From positions 3,904,059 through 3,968,058 of the forward strand of contig WBMV01003161.1 of NCBI GenBank assembly GCA_013396655.1: 64,000 bases of DNA, in the 5' to 3' direction. Position numbers and translations under genes: made by a program. Below are positions 54,199 through 64,000 of this stretch, in pieces (the first letter of the stretch is position 1; each line of letters begins with the position of its first letter). Below the pieces are notes generated by a model. It saw only the letters and a list, made by a program, of their open reading frames with translations. It was not told the origin of the DNA and made no database searches. The DNA is from Campylorhamphus procurvoides. Its lineage: Eukaryota > Chordata > Aves > Passeriformes > Dendrocolaptidae.

Positions 54199-54914
54199 GT
54201 GAAGCATTTGCTGGGCTCTGCTTTGCACAGGGTGAGATAAGAAGCAAATATAAAGCACTGCTCTCTATTAGTAAGTGCTGCTAAAAATGCAAAGTCATAG
54301 ATGTGTTCCTTCAATTTCAACAGTGCATCATTGTAGAAACCTCATAAGGAACATCTGAGTCTTAATGACCTGTTGCATCTTCACCACCACAGCGAGTGCC
54401 AGCTCGGTGTTTCTGGGGAACACCTCTACCATTTTAGGAAGTACTGATGTCATTTTGCTGAATTTTGCTGCATTTTTATTCTGGTGTTCTTACATTTTTA
54501 CTGTCTAATAGTGATGGACCTGGAAGAAATGTGTAGCTGGGGACCCCAGCAGTGCTGACAGATCTCAGAAGAAGCAGAAGAGCCAGCCAGGGCCCTTCCT
54601 GGCTCTGCTGAGTCCACAGGTTTTGGGCAGAATTATGGGCAAGGCTTACTCCAGTATCCCTGTGCTCAGGGCATGGAGCGTGCACTTGTTCTCCCAGCTT
54701 CTCCTGAAATATTAGCTTTTGCTACATGTAGCTTTCTGTAGAATACAAATCAGCCAGGTTGGTGTAGTGTCCTGCTTGTACAAGATATTTTGGTTATGTC
54801 TAGCCTTGTATTTGCTCACTTCATGGCATACTACCTTATATCAAAGAACAGATGCTGCTGTTTTCTATATAATTTTTCAGCTAAAAATGACAGGTGTCTG
54901 AAATTACTACCATA

Positions 54915-54980
54915 TTATTTTTGTTTGGGGTTTGTTTTGGGGTTTTTTTTGTTTGGTTGTTTTTTTGTTTGTTTTTTTTC
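54915..54980. repeat. (TTTG)n-like low-complexity tract
   Basis: A T/G-only stretch contains GGGGTTTG and TTTGTTTG words with T runs of up to eight. It could be an old reverse-oriented A-rich tail or simple-sequence expansion. Confidence 0.75.
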
Positions 54981-57745
54981 CACTAAGAAAACAATGCCAG
55001 AGATGTTGAGAGGTTCTTCCCAGGAGTTTCACAGAGAGCAAGGGGGCTATACTTGCACTCTGAAGTCTAACAAAAAAATCACAATCTACTTGTTTATGCT
55101 GCAAAACAAGGCAGGCCTCCAGCAAGGGCAGGAGCATGGGCATCATGTAGTGAAAAGAAGAAAAATTGGGCTGTGGGCAGTCAGGAGTGAAGAGAAGTCA
55201 CAGTGCAGAGTGGGAGCAGATTTGCTGTGTAAGTAATACTGGATGCAGTAAATAACCTCAAAAATTTGGAATTTTTTTTCTTTCTTAGAAATGTGAAAGA
55301 ATGTGCAGTAATTAAATAGATTAAAGATATGGACTGTTCAGATCAGAGTACCTGAGAAGGATGAGATAAAGACACAAAGTATGGGGAGCAGACCCACAGG
55401 TTCAACAGCCAGTCTGGGGAAACCCTAAGCTAAAAGGAGATATTCCTACAGCCTGCCTTTCATTCCCATCCAAAAATACTCTTCCCACCAATTTCTCTTT
55501 GGTGTCAAAATAAATGAAAATGTTTCATAGTGATTAATGATGTGCTGGCTACACAGTGACTGCCAGTAGGGATACAGCTGATCAGCGAAGAGGATATTTC
55601 CAGAAAACCTCATCATATTTTGTTTTGACTTTATGCTGACATGTTGAATTTTGGCAAAAAAGTGATGAAATTCACCCAGTTATATAGGCATGTGTGTCTG
55701 CACTTAGACACGCACGGAGAGAATCAGTCACTTCATGATTCTGCTCTCTGGAGAAATGCTCCATTTCCTCACACATGTTGGGCTGCTGGTGACAATTTGC
55801 ATCTGGATTGTCCTCTCCGAGGATTATGTCTGCAGAACAGGGATTGCAGGAGCATCCCTGTGGTCTCCAAGATCACCCAATGTTGTGTGGCACTGTGGGG
55901 CCCAGCACCTTCTACCTCTGAGAAGAAAGGGACGTGACAAATGCCACCTTGTCCTTGTTTGCTTTGGCAAAGAGGCTTAGTTACTTACAAAGTGCTTACA
56001 AGGTTTTGGAGGAAGGACCTAAAAAATCTGCAACCTAATGCAAATTAGCTTGGTACTTCTAGATTTTGATAGGGCTTGCTATACATAAAGCCTATGCTGT
56101 ATGTATTCACCTAGAGACCTTAGCTCTTACATAGAAGAAAAGAACGACAACAGCACAATATTGTTTCTTTCACTACCATTGATCTCTACTTTCCCACTTC
56201 AATTTTGCCTTCTAGATTAAGGGTGGGTTTTTTATACTGCTCTGTGTGTGAGATGTTTAAAACTTGGATGTGATTTCAGTTTCCAGGGGGTGCTGTGAGG
56301 CTGAGATTGCAGTTTATCTGATATTTTGACAGTCCAAGCTCTGTATTGCAAATGCCAATTTAATTTTAAGCTGTTGTTTTCACCACTACAGTGACTAATC
56401 CAATTTTTAATTATTTTTTTATGTTAGTTTATTATTTTTAAGTATTATTTGCTTAAAATTTAGTTGTTTGTCATTATTGTAATTTTAGTGGAAGGGACAC
56501 AGGAGAAACTAAGCCTTGCTGGAATAGATTGTTATCCAGTGTAATGTATTGATCAGGTCAGGCAGTAAATTAACAGGAGCAGAACACCATTAAATTTTGA
56601 ACTTAATTGCCTTCTACTCTTAATTTCTATTGGATATAATCAATAGGTGCCAGAGGAAAGCTAAAAGAGTTATTTAGCAAGCTGCTATTTCCTGCAGCAT
56701 AGTGGAAAACTAATGTTTCATCCTCTAGTTGATGCAAATAATTTGTAGTTCAAGTGTGGCCACTTAAGCATTTTATCAAAGACACACTTTTAGTTCTGTC
56801 TTGATTAATCTTCATCCCTCCAAGAAAGAAACATGATTTAGTGACACAAACTGTTTTGGTTTGGCTGCCCCTCTTGGTCTTTCCCCTGACACTGGTGCTG
56901 CAGCAGCACCATTTCCCTCCAGCATCTCTCCAGCCTTTATTCCCACCTCTAGCCATGAACACACCCAGTGCCTTCAGGGTGATATTCTCAGGCCAGTACC
57001 TTTTGGTATCATTTCCTTTTCCAAGGAAATGCAATGTTACAGCCACTGGAAATAAAGACCACAGCCTTGGTCTTGGCTTTTGTTCTTGGTTCTTTTCCCA
57101 GCTTGTTTGGGCAAGTTGTTCATCTCTCTTATTTTCCCTGCCTGGAAAACACCAATGTAATCAATTGCCTTCACCAAGGTCTAGTGTCAAGCTGATGTGC
57201 TGTGCTCTCTTCCTGGATCCCCTGTGCTAATGATACACTTTGTTCTGTACTCCAGCCTGCTGTTCAGTTTGTTACTCCTTCTGTCTCACATTTCCCTCTA
57301 TAGTAATATTTTAGACACCTTCTTTAACCTGCTGTTGAATTTCAGTATTGCTTGTCCTGCTGCAATCTAAACCCACTCCCTTATAAATCAATATCTCAGT
57401 GCTATTATTATTTTTACACCTCTTGGAGCACTCTTTCCATTACCTAATCTTTTGCTAGTGAAATGCTGCAGAGGAAACCCCATGTTTCAGGTGGCCCCCT
57501 GCCAAAGCTGTGTGCCCAGTGTCACTGCTCTGTGGGATTACAGGGACATTAAAAAGCCATTGAATGGAGGATAGACATCTGATGCAAATTAGGGAATTAC
57601 TGCAAATTTTGGTGGGCCTTGGAAACTGTATTACTAAAGCAGCACACGGAATAAAACAGGCCAAGGTAATCACAGCTCATATTTTACAATAGTGTCAGTT
57701 CTGTGCCAGTGGTGCTTCTCCATATTTATAACTTTATATTGGCAT

Positions 57746-57797
57746 GAGGCAATTCACTTTCAAGCTAATGGGAGTTTTCCAGGAGTGTTGATTCAGG
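57746..57797 (+). repeat. Fragment of a recurrent near-palindromic old repeat
   Basis: GAGGCAATTCACTTTCAAGC is followed by TAATGGGAGTTTTCCAGGAG and TGTTGATTCAGG, matching the order of the repeat core and its right arm. Confidence 0.35.
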
Positions 57798-59815
57798 TTT
57801 TTGATGAGAAATGAGTATAGCCCCTTTTGCTCATCTTTACAGCGGAAAGAGCAGTTAGAGTTGAGTAGAGTCTACTTGAGATTTTTATGAAGTGGAGCAT
57901 AATGATGTACCAAATGAACAGACCTTCATAGAAGTCTCATTTTCTAACAGAGTTGACCTATACTTGCTCTGAAAAGCAAGTATCTTCAGGGAGTGGCAAG
58001 TTACCCTCCTCAAAACAGAGTCACAGTCAGTGATCCTTGCTCTGAAATATTGACCTACATCTGTCCACAACTCTCTCCATTATGAAATGTGGATAGCGAG
58101 TGTTTTACTTTGAGGACGTTTGTTTTTATTCGAGTCCTATATATTCAAAAAGCATTGCTTGCTGCCTGTGCAAGTTCAAAACCACCAAATCATCAAAAGA
58201 GCTGAGTATGAATTTACCTCTTTGACAATTATTCCTTGTCACATTATTGTGGTTAACAGGGAATTCATCACAGGGGAGAAGAAAAAAATAAAGCCTCTTG
58301 ACAGCTACAAGAAATTAAATGTGCTTACAGTAATATATTTTCCAAGGGGAGGCTGGAGGGCAGAGTTTGACAGTGCTGAAGCTGTACCACCTACAGTGAT
58401 GTCCTGTGACCAGCAGTGGCCTGGACTTAACCTCTGCAGAGGAGAGACTTCTTCATGTGTTACGAATGAGCATGAATTGTGCAAGGCTCACAGTCCCAGC
58501 TCCCCAGTGAGGCTGAAACTCCTGTTTTGGCCTTGCCACTGGTGCCTACCACACTGCTGGCCCATAAGAGGAGATGAAAGGGGTGGTGCTGTGCCTGTTG
58601 TGTGTTTAGGAAGCTGAACCACAAAGCCCAGGTGCCCATGTAAATCTGTGGCCAAAAAGGGAATTGGACATGGGGCTAATTGAGTGTCTCTGGCCAGGAT
58701 GGTGTCAGCAGTTATAATAGCATTCCCTGTTTCCCACAAAGAGCTTCTCCATGTGTATCACACTTCTGCCAAGAAAAAGATAAAAGGAGATTTTTCTCTG
58801 TCTCACTGAGGAGAATCCCCTTTTCATCCAAATGAATTATGCTGTCTTCGAGGCGCCAGATTAATCTGTCTGTGATATCCCTTGTGTGTTGCTTCTAGAC
58901 TAACACATTATATGTGTTTCTTCTTCCATGATCTGCTGGTACAAATGAAAGCTAACACACATGGTAGGCTGGAAAGACTGCTCCCCACTGCCATGAAAAA
59001 CTCTACAGGAGCAATTCTGCCCCACTGAGGAAGAAAATTGCATAGTAAGACAACATTTGTGTTAAGGGTGATTATGAGAGTAGTTTGGCACAGTTGAAGC
59101 TCCTTCTCTGACTTGCTGTCATCATGAAAACTTTGCAAACTATAGATTATTGTGTTATTGGGATACACAGCAGGACGGGAAGACAAGGTAGGAAGTCACT
59201 GAGACACACATGAATTAGGATTAAATGGAGCAAACTAATTCTCAATCAGATCTAGTCACCAGTAAAATGAAGAAGATGAAAAGAGACAGGATCAAAATTA
59301 GCGAGATAACAGATTGCATTTCTGGTTAGGAAGAAGTCCTGGGTTATGAAAGGCTGGTGGATTTAATGTTCAATTCTACCCTTATTTTTCATGCACATTG
59401 TAGAGCTTACTTGCAGTCATCACCTTCTAGTTGCATCAGGGCAGTGTTTTTCTGTTTTTCTTGGAGTACTGGCTATTTTATAGCTTAGAGCCTTGGCAGA
59501 AGTTCGCCTGAGGTAATACACGATTCACATCATGGTTTGGCTGGGGACTGCAATTGGTGCTGCTCTGTCTACACTCTGCTGTGTTTGTGGAAGGATGAGG
59601 GTTGAAGCTGTGAGGTTTTTCTTGTGATCCCTCAATCCAGAAGAGTATTTACACCATTTTTATCCCTAGAAAGTTATCTACTGCTCACAACTCCCTTTCC
59701 TGAGAAATATTCATATGAGATGTTTTGGAAAGCAGACTTATTTTGTGTATTGTGGTATCTGGGGTATGTTGTGTGTAGCACAATAAACTGTACCGTACAG
59801 TAACTCCAGGTATGA

Positions 59816-59893
59816 CCCAAAACCTCCAAACAGTAACAACAAACTCCCAAAACCCAAAAGAAACAAAAGAAAGTAACCTGCCAAAAACCCCCA
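59816..59893. repeat. A/C-rich low-complexity stretch
   Basis: For nearly 80 bases the + strand is mostly A and C with words such as CCAAAACCC and AACAACAAACTCCC. T and G are very scarce. Confidence 0.65.
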
Positions 59894-62723
59894 GCTCCTC
59901 AGAGGCTTTGCAAGATAGTTCTGGGAGTTTCGGGTAAAGATAATTTATTCGTTGCATAACTACTCAAACCGAGTGTCTTGACTTTATTTCCAATTCTGTC
60001 TTGTCATTCAGTCTAAAGTTTCAGTGGCACCTTGGTGGAGTTTCTCAAAACATCGGTCCTGGCAGATGTAACATGCCTGGCTTGCACTGAAGGGGAGCTG
60101 AAGGGAAGCTTTGGCTTCTGGAACAAGCTTTGCCATTAGTTTCATGGCCAGCAGAACTAACAAACACATTATGGCTGCAGGAAACCTGTATAACCTGCTG
60201 AAAATGGAAAGGTCTTTATATTGCACCACTGGAAAGATGACTGTGAGACCCTGCCGTGTATATGCTCTCTTTTGCCAACAGTTTCAGCAAAATAAGGAGA
60301 CTTCCAGATATTTGTCCTAAATAATAAGCATATACATTTAAAAAAGATACACTTAGCATTGTCATAAATAACAATTCCTCTTCTTGCCTGTGCAAGCCAT
60401 CATCAGGAGGTGATGGCATCACCTCCTTGTTCCCATCCTCCATCTACCCACAGAGCCGTAAGAGCATGCATGTAAAAATGCATAAAAATGTCAGCCTTGC
60501 AATTTAAATGTCAGGTCTTCAATCTTATTCCAGTACATTTAGACCCTCTTTTGCATAGTGTGGCTGACTTCTTTCCTTCAAAATTACAGAGGATGCATCT
60601 GTGGCCCTTTCTGATAGTCCCATTTGTTCCTCTTCTCCATAGAGCAAAAACATAACACACCAAGCCATGCTGAGAAATTGGTCACAGACAATCCCTCAGG
60701 GATGTTAAACACATAGTATATTGTCTTTGTGGAGCTGAGCTCACTCCCTTTTGCTTCACTAGACTTTAGCAGGCTCTTCCTGAAATTGCTGCTGGGGTTT
60801 AGCTTCACTGTGATATATCCCAGCACCTCTGCATGGGGAATTGATGCTGCAAAGGTGTGTTCCTGTTGCCCATCTCATTCAGTGCCCTGAAAAAACAAAA
60901 TAAAAGAAAGCACGGAATTTTATACTTACATAGATATAAATATTTTTTTCTCCCATCCTTTATCATGTCCTCAGGTCTGTATCAAGAGAGGCCATTTGGT
61001 GCTGAGTGGTGATTTGGGGTGTTGCAGATTGCTGAAGGAGGACCCAGGACACAAACTCAACAGGGTGCACTACTGAAGTTGCAGACATAGCCTGCTCTCC
61101 CTCCCCCTCCTCAGTGCAAACTGGTATTTTGGGCTTCCAGCAAGTCATCCAGACTCTGTGTTTGGGCACACGCATAAATGTCTTGCCCTCGGTGCTTTTC
61201 TAAATTAGAAATAACAATTTAAAGCAAAAAGTAACAGCAACTATGCAATTCATTTTCTCATATTTATTGCATTTGAAAGTAAGACCAAAAGCAATGACTT
61301 TAAAAATAACTTTATACAACTCTTTAGCTTTTGAAGAATTTCCTTCCAAAAAGTAATAATTTATGTACATTAATTGTGTAAATTAAGAGCTCTTTCTGGA
61401 GTCAGATTTTTTTTAGTATTAGGACAACCTTATTTTTATAGCTGTATAAAATGTTGTGGACATTGCTAAAGAATTCAAGAGTGCCTTTTTACTCCACTGC
61501 CCACAGAAGGTGGAAAGGATTACCTCTACTTCTCTCTCTCTCTGAAAAAGAGAATGCAAATACAACATGTTATTTCCACTGAAGTATCAGGGATATTTTT
61601 ACCAGTTTTGCCCATGTCCCTCAGAGCAACTTGTGCAATCTATAGTGATCCAGCAACAAGAATATACTTTCCCTTCTACCTTGGCAGGATTTTACAGTGT
61701 CAAGGTAGGGTTTGGAACTGCTTTGAGATCCTTGCAGTGGAAGTGTGGAAGTCACCCAGGAAACTACTAGGGTGTGATGATGCAGTGTGAAGCTCCCCTT
61801 TACTACAAATGCCCTTGGATGTCAAAAGCTGTCCTAATTTGACTATTTCTACCTGTTTTTCAATGGAAAAAAATGCTGACAGTGTTTGAATAACTCATTT
61901 ATATTAAAATACAAAATCTTTAAGCACATCAGCAGTTAAAGACACTTCCTTGCAGAAGCCATTCTGCATTTCCCTGGCCAGGGCTGGTGCTCCCTGTGAG
62001 GCAGAGCTGGAAGGTCTCCCCATGAGCTCCCAACACAGAATTGAAGCCTTGAATGCTCCCTAGCCACGAATTGAGCCTCTGAATGCACGGTGACTGAATA
62101 TTCATTTTGTACATTCTTCAAAAAAATACTTACAATTTAAAGTACTAGAATAGCTCCATTCATGAGCCGTGATGTGAGACAAGCCCCTGCCACCAGTGCC
62201 ACATCTGCGCTTCTTAATAAGAAGCCAACAAAGCTGACATATTACCATGTATAAAAATAATGAAAAGAAAGATATCCAGGGAGAGAAATTACCTTTTTGT
62301 CATGAAGTGATGTGGGTTGATTATAAGCATAGGTATTATTTTTCTCTTTGTTGTTCACGTCTTTGTGCAGAGCGGGACAATCAGGACGCCGTGTGTGCCT
62401 GTGGCTGGGCTGGGTGATGGGAGGGTTTCGACACTTGGAACAGCAGACACTTAGGGTAAAACTTTCCCCTGATTTGAGCTGAACTATTCATCACACACAC
62501 GTAGCTGTCATTAATCTTACATGCAGAGCCAGGCTTCTCATATTTCAAAATCTTTGGAGAGGCAGCTTTTTAATCTATATTTGGTTCTTCTTTTCTCCCC
62601 CTCCGAGATTGATTTCTCTTTGCATATAATGCTGCAGTAGTTTCAATTTAAACAGAACCCTGAAATAAAATAGTTGAATGTAAAACCCTAGCAAAGAGAA
62701 AGGAAACAATTATCTTGAGATTC

Positions 62724-62738
62724 TTTTTTTTTTTTTTT
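62724..62738. repeat. T15 homopolymer
   Basis: Fifteen consecutive T occur within an AT-rich setting. No retrotransposed body was recognised on either side. Confidence 0.9.
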
Positions 62739-63080
62739 GGAGGTAAAAAACTTCAATGACAGCACTGCTGACTGCAAAAATTGACATGTATTGTAACTTG
62801 TGCTTCAAGCAATGGATTATCTTAATCACAACAAGAGGGCACATACTCCGGGATGGGGCCATAAATTCAATTAATCTCAGTAGTAATTCTCAAAGCAACT
62901 CATCACAATATAATGCAGCACCTTGAAGTATCTAAATTGCAGCAGCTGAAGCTGGTTAAAGACCAGGCAGATGCAGAGGCTGCCCAGCAGCTCCTGGTGA
63001 CCAGTTTTACCTTCTCCTGCTTCCTTTCTGATACACCATTCCTGGCAAAAGCCAGATTTGCTTCTGAGAGCCAGGAAAAT

Positions 63081-63110
63081 AAAGGAAAAGGACACAAAGG
63101 AAAAGGAAAC
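63081..63110. repeat. Two tandem 15-bp purine-rich units
   Basis: AAAGGAAAAGGACAC is followed directly by AAAGGAAAAGGAAAC, differing at one base. Confidence 0.85.
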
Positions 63111-63517
63111 AAAAATGTCAGGGAAAACAGGAGAAAAGACAGAATGGCTGTGAGGGCAGCAAGTGGCAGGGGGTTAAGGTCTAAGCTTATTCTCAAAAAT
63201 ACACAAACTGTGATAGCTGCAGGTTATGAAGTATCTCTCAAATATTTCTGGTGGCCAAGAGCAAAATTTTTAAGTGGTTTGCATATCTCCCTGAGATAAT
63301 AATATAGCTGGCTGTTCCTTATTTTGTAGGTCGTTTTTACAGCTCTTCCCTGTTCTAATATTCAAACAGGATGTTCATGGAACCCCAAACTCTTTGCCGT
63401 TTTGCAGAGCTGAATCTGGACATGTAACGTTATAAATTCAGCCAAGTGTGTCACTATGGGAACTGTTTCTCCTGCCAGGCAGTGTTGGGATGAACTGGAA
63501 ACTGGCTGCTTGGACAC

Positions 63518-63550
63518 ATGTGTGTGTCTGTGTGTGTGGATGTGTGTCTG
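63518..63550. repeat. Imperfect (GT)n repeat
   Basis: GTGTGTGTCTGTGTGTGTGG followed by ATGTGTGTCTG forms a short interrupted dinucleotide repeat. Confidence 0.85.
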
Positions 63551-64000
63551 CATAAACATTCATATATAAATTTTACCATTAGGTGTTTGCACTTCTTTGT
63601 TTCACCATTTCTTCTTATTTTGCTTCATTTAGCATAGATTATCTCTGTAAGTCTGGCAACTAGTCAATTACTGAATTGCTTTCAAAGGAACAGGAAAGGA
63701 AGATTACAAAATTCATCAAACTAGCATAAATCACCATATCTTCCCCACCTGAGGATCTGACCCTGTAACAGTAGTTTCTTTCTTCTTTATAGAGGTAATT
63801 ATTCTATTAAAATTAATAGTAAAATGAATACTGCTGTGACTGAATTACATGGGATAAGCGTGAAATACTGTGATCTGTTCTGCTATGAATTAGTAATTAT
63901 AGTGTGCCCAGTGAAATTTGCATACTTTCCTCTCCTTGCCTGCTCTCTGTCTTGGTTTAGTTGCTAACACTCTCTCCAGGGCTGGAGCTGGAGCTGGTGG

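Noticed and set aside
54790..55236. 148-codon + strand frame with a hydrophobic stretch
   Set aside because: The hydrophobic part is produced by the T/G-rich low-complexity tract at 54915-54980 and is not a real membrane segment.
58120..58617. Longest open reading frame, 165 codons on the + strand
   Set aside because: The translation has no recognisable domain, the composition changes along its length, and nothing around it looks like a promoter or splice site. It is chance length in a 64 kb window.
62913..63299. 128-codon + strand frame with a Lys/Gly-rich centre
   Set aside because: The basic centre comes from the tandem AAAGGAAAAGG repeat at 63081-63110, and no domain is recognised.

Overview
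This is a vertebrate, almost certainly avian, intronic window. It holds 141 bp of recognisable coding sequence in 64 kb. The bird assignment rests on a CR1 LINE 3' relic of the kind found throughout bird genomes (13788-14060), sparse recognisable repeats, no mammalian SINEs, and several worn fragments that read like old sauropsid/amniote repeats. No bacterial, viral or plasmid gene architecture is present, and open reading frames other than the one exon look like chance.

The one secure gene feature is an internal coding exon of TAFA1 (FAM19A1), + strand, 39654-39794. It encodes the first half of the secreted TAFA cysteine domain with the spacing C-X7-CC-X13-C-X-C-X14-C. It has a 3' splice site with a very long T-rich tract. 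Its 5' splice site reads GCAAGT, so the downstream intron appears to be of the rare GC-AG class. The signal-peptide exon and the exon with the remaining cysteines were not found. The window is therefore read as parts of two large TAFA1 introns flanking this exon.

Layout. 1-39653: upstream intron, with a (CCT)n pyrimidine tract at 7.1 kb, the CR1 relic at 13.8 kb, an old interspersed repeat at 23.0 kb, a run of guanines able to form a G-quadruplex at 23.66 kb, an imperfect (TAA)n at 25.3 kb and a purine-rich stretch at 28.9-29.3 kb. 39654-39794: exon. 39795-64000: downstream intron. Its most distinctive part is 48.3-54.2 kb: a ~0.7 kb segment is present twice in direct orientation, 5005 bp apart and about 97% identical by eye, and its second copy abuts one member of an older, more diverged ~180 bp duplicate pair. 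Low-complexity tracts are scattered elsewhere.

I found no new gene system. The items most worth checking are the GC donor of the TAFA1 exon, the recent direct duplication, the three consensus CRE octamers (two within 2.2 kb downstream of the exon), and the recurrent near-palindromic repeat fragments.
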